Below, one piece after another: positions 10,678 through 24,201 of a stretch of DNA of 64,000 nt. Position 1 is the stretch's first letter, and every line of letters begins with the position of its first letter. Both the position numbers and the translations under genes were made by a program. Where the stretch lies: the NCBI RefSeq assembly GCF_051020975.1, contig NW_027478158.1, positions 30,310,001-30,374,000 on the forward strand. Reading direction: 5' to 3'. The notes below the pieces were generated by a model, which made no database searches, had not been told where the DNA came from, and was given only the letters and a program-made list of their open reading frames with translations. Source of the DNA: Osmia lignaria lignaria. Lineage: Eukaryota > Arthropoda > Insecta > Hymenoptera > Megachilidae.

Positions 10678-13253
10678 TTGCAGATCTATCTCAAGGGAAG
10701 GGGCCTGGCGGACATATTTCGAGATATTCCTTCTTCCTGTCGTTCTTCTTCTGCACAGCTAGACTGGAAGTGGCATTTCCAGCTCGCAATAGTGCAGAGT
10801 CATCTCAAAGAAAGGGGCCACGGTGTTTCTGTATCTCTATTATGTTGGTGCGGCTTCGGAACTTTTAAATATCTTGATATATCTCGAGAACTACGCATCT
10901 GATCAAAAAATATCATAGAACATAAAAAGTAGGCAACTTAATTCTCTACAAAAAAGGTCTCTTAACATTTTGCCATAGCTCGCTTCGTTTCCGAGATATG
11001 TGCAGATTTATCGCAAGGGAAGGGGCCTGACGGACATATTTCGAGATATTTCTTCTTCTTGTTGTTCTTCTTCTGCACAGCTAAGCTGGAAGTGGCATTT
11101 GCGGCTCGCACTAGTGCAGAGTTATCTCAAAGAAAGGGGCCACGGTGTTTCTGAATCTCTATTATGTTGGTGCGGCTTCGGAACTTTTAAATATCTCGAT
11201 ATATCTCGAAAACTACGCTTCTGATCAAAAAATATCATAGAACATAAATTGTAGGAAACATAATTCTCTACAAAAAACGTCTCTCAACATTTTGCCATAG
11301 CTCGCTTCGTTTCCGAGATATTTGCAGATTCAGCTCAAAGGAACTGGCCTGACGGACATATTTCGAGATATTTCTTCTTCTTGTTGTTCTTCCTCTGCAC
11401 AGCTAAGCTGGAAGTGGGATTTGCAGCTCGCAATACTGCAGAGTTATCTCAAAGAAAGGGGCCACGGTGTTTCTGTATCTCTATTATGTTGGTGCGGCTT
11501 CGGAACTTTTAAATATCTTGATATATCTCCAGAACTACGCATCTGATCGAAAAATATCATAGAACATAAAAAGAAGGAAACTTAATTCTCTACAAAAAAG
11601 GTCGCTTAACATTTTGCCATAGCTCGCTTCGTTTCCGAGATATTTGCAGATTTATCTCAAGGGAAGGGGCCTGACGGACATATTTCGAGATATTTCTTCT
11701 TCTTGTTCTTCTTCTTCTGCACAGCTAAGCTGGAAGTGGCATTTGCAGCTCGCAATAGTGCAGAGTTACCTCAAAGAAAGGGGCCACGGTGTTTCTGTAT
11801 CTCTATTATGTTGGTGCCGCTTCAGAGCGTTTAAATATCTGGATATATATCGAGAACTACGCATCTGATCAAAAAATATCATAGAACATAAATTGTAGGA
11901 AACCTAATTCTCTACAGAAAAGGTCTCTTAAGATTTTGCCATAGCTCGTTTCGTTTCCGAGATATTTGCAGATATATCTCAAGGGAAGGGGCCTGACGGA
12001 CATATTTCGAGATATTTCTTCTTCTTGCTGTTCTTCTTCTGCACAGCTAAGCTGGAAGTGGCTTTTGCAGCTCGCAATAGTGCAGAGTTATCTCAAAGAA
12101 AGGGGCCACGGTGTTTCTGTATCTCTATTATGTTGGTGCGGCTTCGGAACTTGTAAATATCTTGATATATCTCGAGAACTACGCATCTGATCAAAAAATA
12201 TCATAGAACGTAAAAAGTAGGTAACCTAATTCTCTACAAAAAAGGTCTCTTAACATTTTGCCATAGCTCGCTTCGTTTCCGAGATATGTGCAGATTTATC
12301 GCAAGGAAAGGGGCCTGACGGATATATTTCGAGATATTTCTTCTTCTTGTTGTTCTTCTTCTGCACAGCTAAGCTGGAAGTGGCATTTGCGGCTCGCACT
12401 AGTGCAGAGTTATCTCAAAGAAAGGGGCCACGGTGTTTCTGAATCTCTATTATGTTGGTGCGGCTTCGGAACTTTTAAATATCTCGATATATCTCGAAAA
12501 CTACGCTTCTGATCAAAAAATATCATAGAACATAAATTGTAGGAAACATAATTCTCTACAAAAAACGTCTCTCAACATTTTGCCATAGCTCGCTTCGTTT
12601 CCGAGATATTTGCAGATTCAGCTCAAAGGAACTGGCCTGACGGACATATTTCGAGATATTTCTTCTTCTTGTTGTTCTTCCTCTGCACAGCTAAGCTGGA
12701 AGTGGCATTTGCAGCGCGCAATACTGCAGAGTTATCTCAAAGAAAGGGGCCACGGTGTTTCTGTATCTCTATTATCTTGGTGCGGCTTCGGAACTTTTAA
12801 ATATCTTGATATATCTCGAGAACTACGCATCTGATCAAATAATATCATAGAACATAAAAAGTAGGAAACTTAATACTCTACAAGTAAGGTCTCTTAACAT
12901 TTTGCCATAGCTCGCTTCGTTTCCGAGATATTTGCAGATTTATCTCAAGAGAAGGGGCCTGACGGACATATTTCGAGATATTTCTTCTTCTTGTTGTTCT
13001 TCTTCTGCACAGCTAAGCTGGAAGTGGCATTTGCAGCTCGCAATAGTGCAGAGTTATCTCAAAGAAAGGGGCCACGGTGTTTCTGTATCTCTATTATGTT
13101 GGTGCGGCTTCGGAACTTTTAAATATCTCGATATATCTCGAAAACTGCGCTTCTGATCAAAAAATATCATAGAACATAAATTGTAGGAAACATAATTCTC
13201 TACAAAAAAGGTCTCTTAACATTTTGCCATAGCTCGCTTCGTTTCCGAGATAT
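10678..13253 (+). repeat. Divergent stretch with a four-monomer (1,288-bp) echo
   Basis: The monomers here carry more private substitutions than elsewhere, for example CCTTCTTCCTGTCG near 10,728, GTGCCGCTTCAGAGC near 11,815 and GTGTGTGCGG just upstream at 10,522. Two neighbouring units are nevertheless repeated at +1,288 bp: 11,000 with 12,288 (GTGCAGATTTATCGCAAGG and TTTCTGAATCTC) and 11,322 with 12,610 (CGTCTCTCAAC and AATACTGCAG). The older divergence suggests a zone that has been recopied less recently than its flanks. Confidence 0.7.
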
Positions 13254-14219
13254 TTGCAGATTTATCTCAAGGGAAGGGGACTGACGGACATATTTCGAGA
13301 TATTTCTTCTTCTTGTTGTTCTTCTTCTGCACAGCTAAGCTGGAAGTGGCATTTGCAGCTCGCAATAGTGCAGAGTTATCTCAAAGAAAGAGGCCACGGT
13401 GTTTCTGTACCTCTATTATGTTGGTGCAGCTTCGGAACTTTTAAATATCTTGATATATCTCGAGAACTACGCATCTGATCAAAAAATATCATAGAACATA
13501 AAAAGTAGAAAACTTAATTCTCTACAAAAAAGGTCTCTCAACATTTTGCCATAGCTCGCTTCGTTTCCGAGATATATGCAGATTTATCTCAAGGGAAGGG
13601 GCCTGACGGACATATTTCGAGATATTTCTTCTTCTTGTTGTTCTTCTTCTGCACAGCTAAACTGGAAGTGGCATTTCCAGCTCGCAATAGTGCAGAGTTA
13701 TCTGAAAGAAAGGGGCCACGGTGTTTCTGTATCTCTATTATGTTGGTGCGGCTTCGGAACTTTTAAATATCTTGATATATCTCGAGAACTACGCTTCTGA
13801 TCAAAAAATATCATAGAACATAAATTGTAGGAAACATAATTCTCTACAAAAAAGGTCTCTTAAGATTTTGCCATAGCTCGTTTCGTTTCCGAGATATTTG
13901 CAGATATATCTCAAGGGAAGGGGCCTGACGGACATATTTCGAGATATTTCTTCTTCTTGTTGTTCTTCTTCTGCACAGCTAAACTGGAAGTGGCATTTCC
14001 AGCTCGCAATAGTGCAGAGTTATCTCAAAGAATGGGGCCACGGTGTTTCTGTATCTCTATTATGTTGGTGCGGCTTCGGAACTTTTAAATATCTTGATAT
14101 ATCTCGAGAACTACGCATCTGATCGAAAAATATCATAGAACATAAAAAGTAGGAAACTTAATTCTCTACAAAAAAGGTCTCTTAACATTTTGCCATAGCT
14201 CGCTTCGTTTCCGAGATAT

Positions 14220-17200
14220 TTGCAGATTTATCTCAAGGGAAGGGGCCTGACGGACATATTTCGAGATATTTCTTCTTCTTGTTGTTCTTCTTCTGCACAG
14301 CTAAGCTGGAAGTGGCATTTGCAGCTCGCAATAGTGCAGAGTTATCTCAAAGAATGGGGTCACGGTGTTTCTGTATCTCTATTATGTTGGTGCGGCTTCG
14401 GAACTTTTAAATATCTTGATATATCTCGAGATCTACGCATCTGATCCAAAAATATCATAGAACATAAAAAGTAGGAAACTTTATTCTCTACAAAAAAGGT
14501 CTCTTAACATTTTGCCATAGCTCGCTTCGTTTCCGAGATATTTGCAGATTTATCTCAAGGGAAGGGGCCTGACGGACATATTTCGAGATATTTCTTCTTC
14601 TTGTTGTTCTTTTTCTGCACAGCTAAGCTGGAAGTGGCATTTGCAGCTCGCAATAGTGCAGAGTTATCTCAAAGAAAGAGGCCACAGTGTTTCTGTACCT
14701 CTATTATGTTGGTGCAGCTTCGGAACTTTTAAATATCTTGATATATCTCGAGAACTACGCATCTGATCAAAAAATATCATAGAACATAAAAAGTAGAAAA
14801 CTCAATTCTCTACAAAAAAGGTCTCTCAACATTTTGCCATAGCTCGCTTCGTTTCCGAGATATTTGCAGATTTATCTCAAGGGAAGGGGCCTAACGGACA
14901 TATTTCGAGATATTTCTTCTTCTTGTTGTTCTTCTTCTGCACAGCTAAGCTGGAAGTGGCATTTGCGGCTCGCACTAGTGCAGAGTTATCTCAAAGAAAG
15001 GGGCCACGGTGTTTCTGTATCTCTATTATGTTGGTGCAGCTTCGGAACTTTTAAATATCTTGATATATCTCGAGAACTACGCATCTGATCAAAAAATATC
15101 ATGGAACATAAAAAGTAGAAAACTTAATTCTCTACAAAAAAGGTCTCTTAACATTTTGCCATAGCTCGCTTCGTTTCCGAGATATTTGCAGATTTATCTC
15201 AAGGGAAGGGGCCTGACGGACATATTTCGAGATATTTCTTCTTCTTGTTGTTCTTTTTCTGCACAGCTAAGCTGGAAGTGGCACTTGCAGCTCGCAATAG
15301 TGCAGAGTTATCTCAAAGAAAGAGGCCACAGTGTTTCTGTACCTCTATTATGTTGGTGCAGCTTCGGAACTTTTAAATATCTTGATGTATCTCGAGAACT
15401 ACGCATCTGATCAAAAAATATCATAGAACATAAAAAGTAGAAAACTTAATTCTCTACAAAAAAAGTCTCTCAACATTTTGCCATAGCTCGCTTCGTTTCC
15501 GAGATATATGCAGATTTATCTCAAGGGAAGGGGCCTGACGGACATATTTCGAGATATTTCTTCTTCTTGTTGCTCTTCTTCTGCACAGCGAAGCTGGAAG
15601 TGGCATTTGCAGCTCGCAATAGTGCAGAGTTATCTCAAAGAAAGGGGCCACGGTGTTTCTGTATCTCTATTATGTTGGTGCGGCTTCGGAACTTTTAAAT
15701 ATCTTGATATATCTCGAGAACTACGCATCTGATCAAAAAATATCATAGAAGATAAATAGTAGGAAACTTAATTCTCTACAAAAAAGGTCTCTCAACATTT
15801 TGCCATAGCTCGCTTCGTTTCCGAGATATTTGCACATATATCTCAAGGGAAGGGGCCTAACGGACATATTTCGAGATATTTCTTCTTCTTGTTGTTCTTC
15901 TTCTGCACAGCTAAGCTGGAAGTGGCATTTGCAGCTCGCAATAGTGCAGAGTTATCTCAAAGAATGGGGTCACGGTGTTTCTGTATCTCTATTATGTTGG
16001 TGCGGCTTCGGAACTTTTAAATATCTTGATATATCTCGAGATCTACGCATCTGATCCAAAAATATCATAGAACATAAAAAGTAGGAAACTTTATTCTCTA
16101 CAAAAAAGGTCTCTTAACATTTTGCCATAGCTCGCTTCGTTTCCGAGATATTTGCAGATTTATCTCAAGGGAAGGGGCCTGACGGACATATTTCGAGATA
16201 TTTCTTCTTCTTGTTGTTCTTTTTCTGCACAGCTAAGCTGGAAGTGGCATTTGCAGCTCGCAATAGTGCAGAGTTATCTCAAAGAAAGAGGCCACAGTGT
16301 TTCTGTACCTCTATTATGTTGGTGCAGCTTCGGAACTTTTAAATATCTTGATATATCTCGAGAACTACGCATCTGATCAAAAAATATCATAGAACATAAA
16401 GAGTAGAAAACTCAATTCTCTACAAAAAAGGTCTCTCAACATTTTGCCATAGCTCGCTTCGTTTCCGAGATATTTGCAGATTTATCTCAAGGGAAGGGGC
16501 CTAACGGACATATTTCGAGATATTTCTTCTTCTTGTTGTTCTTCTTCTGCACAGCTAAGCTGGAAGTGGCATTTGCGGCTCGCACTAGTGCAGAGTTATC
16601 TCAAAGAAAGGGGCCACGGTGTTTCTGTATCTCTATTATGTTGGTGCAGCTTCGGAACTTTTAAATATCTTGATATATCTCGAGAACTACGCATCTGATC
16701 AAAAAATATCATGGAACATAAAAAGTAGAAAACTTAATTCTCTACAAAAAAGGTCTCTTAACATTTTGCCATAGCTCGCTTCGTTTCCGAGATATTTGCA
16801 GATTTATCTCAAGGGAAGGGGCCTGACGGACATATTTCGAGATATTTCTTCTTCTTGTTGTTCTTTTTCTGCACAGCTAAGCTGGAAGTGGCACTTGCAG
16901 CTCGCAATAGTGCAGAGTTATCTCAAAGAAAGAGGCCACAGTGTTTCTGTACCTCTATTATGTTGGTGCAGCTTCGGAACTTTTAAATATCTTGATGTAT
17001 CTCGAGAACTACGCATCTGATCAAAAAATATCATAGAACATAAAAAGTAGAAAACTTAATTCTCTACAAAAAAGGTCTCTCAACATTTTGCCATAGCTCG
17101 CTTCGTTTCCGAGATATATGCAGATTTATCTCAAGGGAAGGGGCCTGACGGACATATTTCGAGATATTTCTTCTTCTTGTTGTTCTTCTTCTGCACAGCT

Positions 17201-17439
17201 AAACTGGAAGTGGCATTTCCAGCTCGCAATAGTGCAGAGTTATCTGAAAGTAAGGGGCCACGGTGTTTCTGTATCTCTATTATGTTGGTGCGGCTTCGGA
17301 ACTTTTAAATATCTTGATATATCTCGAGAACTACGCTTCTGATCAAAAAATATCATAGAACATAAATTGTAGGAAACATAATTCTCTACAAAAAAGGTCT
17401 CTTAAGATTTTGCCATAGCTCGTTTCGTTTCCGAGATAT
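14220..17439 (+). repeat. Five-monomer tandem duplication (1,610-bp offset)
   Basis: The units at 14,220, 14,542, 14,864 and 15,186 reappear at 15,830, 16,152, 16,474 and 16,796. Shared rare markers include GAGATCTACGC with TGATCCAAAA, GAGGCCACAGTG with TCTGTACCTC, CATGGAACAT, and CTTGATGTATC. The boundaries lie inside monomers. The front of 15,830 (GCACATATATCTC with CCTAACGG) matches the units at 18,085 and 21,305, not 14,220, and the last unit of each half differs (15,508 has TTGCTC and CAGCGAAGC; 17,118 has CTGAAAGTAAGG). Confidence 0.85.
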
Positions 17440-17762
17440 TTGCAGATATATCTCAAGGGAAGGGGCCTGACGGACATATTTCGAGATATTTCTTCTTCTT
17501 GTTGTTCTTCTTCTGCAACAGCTAAACTGGAAGTGGCATTTCCAGCTCGCAACAGTGCAGAGTTATCTCAAAGAATGGGGCCACGGTGTTTCTGTATCTC
17601 TATTATGTTGGTGCGGCTTCGGAACTTTTAAATATCTTGATATATCTCGAGAACTACGCATCTGATCAAAAAATATCATAGAACATAAAAAGTAGGTAAC
17701 TTAATTCTCTACAAAAAATGTCTCTTAACATTTTGCCATAGCTCGCTTCGTTTCCGAGATAT
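17440..17762 (+). repeat. 323-bp monomer with a 1-bp insertion
   Basis: An extra A in CTGCAACAGC (about 17,517-17,518) makes this unit 323 bp and shifts the recurrent frame, which then ends early at 63 codons. The insertion is absent from the related AAAGAATGGGG units at 20,661 and 30,319, so it is private and postdates their common origin. Downstream of about 17,556 this unit matches the end of 20,661, including the TACAAAAAATGTCTC linker. It is one of only five net single-base length changes in the window. Confidence 0.85.
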
Positions 17763-19694
17763 GTGCAGATTTATCTCAAGGGAAGGGGCCTGACGGACAT
17801 ATTTCGAGATATTTCTTCTTCTTGTTGCTCTTCTTCTGCACAGCGAAGCTGGAAGTGGCATTTGCAGCTCGCAATAGTGCAGAGTTATCTCAAAGAAAGG
17901 GGCCACGGTGTTTCTGTATCTCTATTATGTTGGTGCGGCTTCGGAACTTTTAAATATCTTGATATATCTCGAGAACTACGCATCTGATCAAAAAATATCA
18001 TAGAAGATAAATAGTAGGAAACTTAATTCTCTACAAAAAAGGTCTCTCAACATTTTGCCATAGCTCGCTTCGTTTCCGAGATATTTGCACATATATCTCA
18101 AGGGAAGGGGCCTAACGGACATATTTCGAGATATTTCTTCTTCTTGTTGTTCTTCTTCTGCACAGCTAAGCTGGAAATGGCATTTGCGGCTCGCTCTAGT
18201 GCAGAGTTATCTCAAAGAAAGGGGCCACGGTGTTTCTGTATCTATATTATGTTGGTGCAGCTTCGGAACTTTTAAATATCTTGATATATCTCGAGAACTA
18301 CGCATCTGATCAAAAAATATCATGGAACATAAAAAGTAGAAAACTTAATTCTCTACAAAAAAGGTCTCTTAACATTTTGCCATAGCTCGCTTCGTTTCCG
18401 AGATATTTGCAGATTTATCTCAAGGGAAGGGGCCTGACGGACATATTTCGAGATATTTCTTCTTCTTGTTGTTCTTTTTCGGCACAGCTAAGCTGGAAGT
18501 GGCACTTGCAGCTCGCAATAGTGCAGAGTTATCTCAAAGAAAGAGGCCACAGTGTTTCTGTACCTCTATTATGTTGGTGCAGCTTCGGAACTTTTAAATA
18601 TCTTGATATATCTCGAGAACTACGCATCTGATCAAAAAATATCATAGAACATAAAAAGTAGAAAACTTAATTCTCTACAAAAAAGGTCTCTCAACATTTT
18701 GCCATAGCTCGCTTCGTTTCCGAGATATATGCAGATTTATCTCAAGGGAAGGGGCCTGACGGACATATTTCGAGATATTTCTTCTTCTTGTTGTTCTTCT
18801 TCTGCACAGCTAAACTGGAAGTGGCATTTCCAGCTCGCAATAGTGCAGAGTTATCTCAAAGAATGGGGCCACGGTGTTTCTGTATCTCTATTATGTTGGT
18901 GCGGCTTCGGAACTTTTAAATATCTTGATATATCTCGAGAACTACGCATCTGATCAAAAAATATCGTAGAACATAAAAAGTAGGTAACTTAATTCTCTAC
19001 AAAAAAGGTCTCTTAACATTTTGCCATAGCTCGCTTCGTTTCCGAGATATGTGCAGATTTATCGCAAGGGAAGGGGCCTGACGGACATATTTCGAGATAT
19101 TTCTTCTTCTTGTTGTTCTTCTTCTGCACAGCTAAACTGGAAGTGGCATTTCCAGCTCGCAATAGTGCAGAGTTATCTGAAAGAAAGGGGCCACGGTGTT
19201 TCTGTATCTCTATTATGTTGGTGCGGCTTCGGAACTTTTAAATATCTTGATATATCTCGAGAACTACGCTTCTGATCAAAAAATATCATAGAACATAAAT
19301 TGTAGGAAACATAATTCTCTACAAAAAAGGTCTCTTAAGATTTTGCGATAGCTCGTTTCGTTTCCGAGATATTTGCAGATATATCTCAAGGGAAGGGGCC
19401 TGACGGACATATTTCGAGATATTTCTTCTTCTTGTTGTTCTTCTTCTGCATAGCTAAACCGGAAGTGGCATTTCCAGCTCGCAATAGTGCAGAGTTATCT
19501 CAAAGAATGGGGCCACGGTGTTTCTGTATCTCTATTATGTTGGTGCGGCTTCGGAACTTTTAAATATCTTGATATATCTCGAGAACTACGCATCTGATCA
19601 AAAAATATCATAGAACATAAAAAGTAGGTAACTTAATTCTCTACAAAAAAGGTCTCTCAACATTTTGCCATAGCTCGCTTCGTTTCCGAGATAT

Positions 19695-20016
19695 GTGCAG
19701 ATTTATCGCAGGGGAAGGGGCCTGACGGACATATTTCGAGATATTTCTTCTTCTTGTTGTTCTTCTTCTGCACAGCTAAGCTGGAAGTGGCATTTGCGGC
19801 TCGCACTAGTGCAGAGTTATCTCAAAGAAAGGGGCCACGGTGTTTCTGAATCTCTGTTATGTTGGTGCGGCTTCGGAACTTTTAAATATCTTGATATATC
19901 TCGAGAACTACGCATCTGATCAAAAAATATCATAGAACATAAAAAGTAGCAAACTTAATTCTCCACAAAAAAGGTCTCTTAACATTTTGCCATAGCTCGC
20001 TTCGTTTCCGAGATAT
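19695..20016 (+). repeat. Fusion monomer marking a one-unit (322-bp) gain or loss
   Basis: The front of this unit, including TTTCTGAATCTCTGTTATG, matches the front of the unit at 22,914. Its end, including CTTGATATATCTCGAGAAC and GTAGCAAACTTAATTCTCC, matches the end of the next unit in copy 2, at 23,236. The switch lies between 19,857 and 19,891, a stretch of about 35 bp identical in both parents (GTGCGGCTTCGGAAC and flanks). An exact 322-bp deletion by unequal exchange in copy 1 explains this simply; insertion in copy 2 is the alternative. A private CGCAGGGGAAG is also present. Confidence 0.82.
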
Positions 20017-20660
20017 TTGCAGATTTATCTCAAGGGAAGGGGCCTGACGGACATGTTTCGAGATATTTCTTCTTTTTGTTGTTCTTCTTCTGCACAGCTA
20101 AACTGGAAGTGGCATTTCCAGCTCGCAATAGGGCAGAGTTATCTCAAAGAAAGGGGCCACGGTGTTTCTGTATCTCTATTATGTTGGTGCGGCTTCGGAA
20201 CTTTTAAATATCTCGATATATCTCGAAAACTACGCTTCTGATCAAAAAATATCATAGAACATAAATTTTAGGAAACATAATTCTCTACAAATAAAGTCTC
20301 TTAACATTTTGCCATAGCTCGCTTCGTTTCCGAGATATTTGCAGATTTATCTCAAGGGAAGGGGCCTGACGGACATGTTTCGAGATATTTCTTCTTCTTG
20401 TTGTTCTTCCTCTGCACAGCTAAACTGGAAGTGGCATTTCCAGCTCGCAATAGTGCAGAGTTATCTCAAAGAAAGGGGCCACGGTGTTTCTGTATCTCTA
20501 TTATGTTGGTGCGGCTTCGGAACTTTTAAATATCTTGATATATCTCGAGAACTACGCTTCTGATCAAAAAATATCATAGAACATAAATTGTAGGAAACAT
20601 AATTCTCTACAAAAAAGGTCTCTTAAGATTTTGCCATAGCTCGTTTCGTTTCCGAGATAT

Positions 20661-23600
20661 TTGCAGATATATCTCAAGGGAAGGGGCCTGACGGACATAT
20701 TTCGAGATATTTCTTCTTCTTGTTGTTCTTCTTCTGCACAGCTAAACTGGAAGTGGCATTTCCAGCTCGCAATAGTGCAGAGTTATCTCAAAGAATGGGG
20801 CCACGGTGTTTCTGTATCTCTATTATGTTGGTGCGGCTTCGGAACTTTTAAATATCTTGATATATCTCGAGAACTACGCATCTGATCAAAAAATATCATA
20901 GAACATAAAAAGTAGGTAACTTAATTCTCTACAAAAAATGTCTCTTAACATTTTGCCATAGCTCGCTTCGTTTCCGAGATATGTGCAGATTTATCTCAAG
21001 GGAAGGGGCCTGACGGACATATTTCGAGATATTTCTTCTTCTTGTTGCTCTTCTTCTGCACAGCGAAGCTGGAAGTGGCATTTGCAGCTCGCAATAGTGC
21101 AGAGTTATCTCAAAGAAAGGGGCCACGGTGTTTCTGTATCTCTATTATGTTGGTGCGGCTTCGGAACTTTTAAATATCTTGATATATCTCGAGAACTACG
21201 CATCTGATCAAAAAATATCATAGAAGATAAATAGTAGGAAACTTAATTCTCTACAAAAAAGGTCTCTCAACATTTTGCCATAGCTCGCTTCGTTTCCGAG
21301 ATATTTGCACATATATCTCAAGGGAAGGGGCCTAACGGACATATTTCGAGATATTTCTTCTTCTTGTTGTTCTTCTTCTGCACAGCTAAGCTGGAAGTGG
21401 CATTTGCGGCTCGCACTAGTGCAGAGTTATCTCAAAGAAAGGGGCCACGGTGTTTCTGTATCTATATTATGTTGGTGCAGCTTCGGAACTTTTAAATATC
21501 TTGATATATCTCGAGAACTACGCATCTGATCAAAAAATATCATGGAACATAAAAAGTAGAAAACTTAATTCTCTACAAAAAAGGTCTCTTAACATTTTGC
21601 CATAGCTCGCTTCGTTTCCGAGATATTTGCAGATTTATCTCAAGGGAAGGGGCCGACGGACATATTTCGAGATATTTCTTCTTCTTGTTGTTCTTTTTCT
21701 GCACAGCTAAGCTGGAAGTGGCACTTGCAGCTCGCAATAGTGCAGAGTTATCTCAAAGAAAGAGGCCACAGTGTTTCTGTACCTCTATTATGTTGGTGCA
21801 GCTTCGGAACTTTTAAATATCTTGATATATCTCGAGAACTACGCATCTGATCAAAAAATATCATAGAACATAAAAAGTAGAAAACTTAATTCTCTACAAA
21901 AAAGGTCTCTCAACATTTTGCCATAGCTCGCTTCGTTTCCGAGATATATGCAGATTTATCTCAAGGGAAGGGGCCTGACGGACATATTTCGAGATATTTC
22001 TTCTTCTTGTTGTTCTTCTTCTGCACAGCTACACTGGAAGTGGCATTTCCAGCTCGCAATAGTGCAGAGTTATCTCAAAGAATGGGGCCACGGTGTTTCT
22101 GTATCTCTATTATGTTGGTGCGGCTTCGGAACTTTTAAATATCTTGATATATCTCGAGAACTACGCATCTGATCAAAAAATATCGTAGAACATAAAAAGT
22201 AGGTAACTTAATTCTCTACAAAAAAGGTCTCTTAACATTTTGCCATAGCTCGCTTCGTTTCCGAGATATGTGCAGATTTATCGCAAGGGAAGGGGCCTGA
22301 CGGACATATTTCGAGATATTTCTTCTTCTTGTTGTTCTTCTTCTGCACAGCTAAACTGGAAGTGGCATTTCCAGCTCGCAATAGTGCAGAGTTATCTGAA
22401 AGAAAGGGGCCACGGTGTTTCTGTATCTCTATTATGTTGGTGCGGCTTCGGAACTTTTAAATATCTTGATATATCTCGAGAACTACGCTTCTGATCAAAA
22501 AATATCATAGAACATAAATTGTAGGAAACATAATTCTCTACAAAAAAGGTCTCTTAAGATTTTGCGATAGCTCGTTTCGTTTCCGAGATATTTGCAGATA
22601 TATCTCAAGGGAAGGGGCCTGACGGACATATTTCGAGATATTTCTTCTTCTTGTTGTTCTTCTTCTGCATAGCTAAACCGGAAGTGGCATTTCCAGCTCG
22701 CAATAGTGCAGAGTTATCTCAAAGAATGGGGCCACGGTGTTTCTGTATCTCTATTATGTTGGTGCGGCTTCGGAACTTTTAAATATCTTGATATATCTCG
22801 AGAACTACGCATCTGATCAAAAAATATCATAGAACATAAAAAGTAGGTAACTTAATTCTCTACAAAAAAGGTCTCTCAACATTTTGCCATAGCTCGCTTC
22901 GTTTCCGAGATATGTGCAGATTTATCGCAAGGGAAGGGGCCTGACGGACATATTTCGAGATATTTCTTCTTCTTGTTGTTCTTCTTCTGCACAGCTAAGC
23001 TGGAAGTGGCATTTGCGGCTCGCACTAGTGCAGAGTTATCTCAAAGAAAGGGGCCACGGTGTTTCTGAATCTCTGTTATGTTGGTGCGGCTTCGGAACTT
23101 TTAAATATCTCGATATATCTCGAAAACTACGCTTCTGATCAAAAAATATCATAGAACATAAATTGTAGGAAACATAATTCTCTACAAAAAACGTCTCTCA
23201 ACATTTTGCCATAGCTCGCTTCGTTTCCGAGATATTTGCAGATATATCTCAAGGGAAGGGGCCTGACGGACATATTTCGAGATATTTCTTCTTCTTGTTG
23301 TTCTTGTTCTGCACAGCTATGCTGGAAGTGGCATTTGCAGCTCGCAATAGTGCAGAGTTATCTCAAAGAAAGGGGCCACGGTGTTTCTGTATCTCTATTA
23401 TGTTGGTGCGGCTTCGGAACTTTTAAATATCTTGATATATCTCGAGAACTACGCATCTGATCAAAAAATATCATAGAACATAAAAAGTAGCAAACTTAAT
23501 TCTCCACAAAAAAGGTCTCTTAACATTTTGCCATAGCTCGCTTCGTTTCCGAGATATTTGCAGATTTATCTCAAGGGAAGGGGCCTGACGGACATGTTTC

Positions 23601-24201
23601 GAGATATTTCTTCTTTTTGTTGTTCTTCTTCTGCACAGCTAAACTGGAAGTGGCATTTCCAGCTCGCAATAGGGCAGAGTTATCTCAAAGAAAGGGGCCA
23701 CGGTGTTTCTGTATCTCTATTATGTTGGTGCGGCTTCGGAACTTTTAAATATCTCGATATATCTCGAAAACTACGCTTCTGATCAAAAAATATCATAGAA
23801 CATAAATTTTAGGAAACATAATTCTCTACAAATAAAGTCTCTTAACATTTTGCCATAGCTCGCTTCGTTTCCGAGATATTTGCAGATTTATCTCAAGGGA
23901 AGGGGCCTGACGGACATGTTTCGAGATATTTCTTCTTCTTGTTGTTCTTCCTCTGCACAGCTAAACTGGAAGTGGCATTTCCAGCTCGCAATAGTGCAGA
24001 GTTATCTCAAAGAAAGGGGCCACGGTGTTTCTGTATCTCTATTATGTTGGTGCGGCTTCGGAACTTTTAAATATCTTGATATATCTCGAAAACTACGCTT
24101 CTGATCGAAAAATATCATAGAACATAAACTGTAGGAAACATAATTCTCTACAAAAAAGGTCTCTTAACGTTTTGTCATACCTTGCTTCGTTTCCGAGATA
24201 T
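20661..24201 (+). repeat. Eleven-monomer higher-order block, copy 2
   Basis: This block repeats the preceding one at an offset of about 3,220 bp up to the unit at 22,914, then at 3,541 bp for the units at 23,558 and 23,880, because it contains one more monomer (23,236, marked TTCTTGTTCTGC and GCTATGCTGG). The unit starting near 21,627 has lost one base in GGGGCCGACGG (near 21,654), which breaks its frame; its counterpart at 18,407 is intact. The unit at 22,592 shares the CTGCATAGC stop with 19,373. The last unit (23,880) ends in a mixed CTTGATAT...CGAAAAC allele with TGATCGAAAA, so copy 2 diverges near 24,090. Confidence 0.87.

Larger units (their letters stand above)
17440..20660 (+). repeat. 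Ten-monomer higher-order block, copy 1
   Basis: Counted from one AAAGAATGGGG unit to its counterpart at 20,661, this block has ten monomers. Nine of them (17,763 to 20,339) correspond in order to units of the next block. Markers are TTGCTC with CAGCGAAGC, GCACATATATCTC, GAGGCCACAGTG, a frame-breaking CTGCATAGC at 19,373, TTTCTGAATCTCTGTTATG, GTAGCAAACTTAATTCTCC, and GGACATGTTTC in two consecutive units. It lacks one monomer that is present in copy 2 (23,236). The unit at 19,695 is the fusion that explains the loss. Confidence 0.87.
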
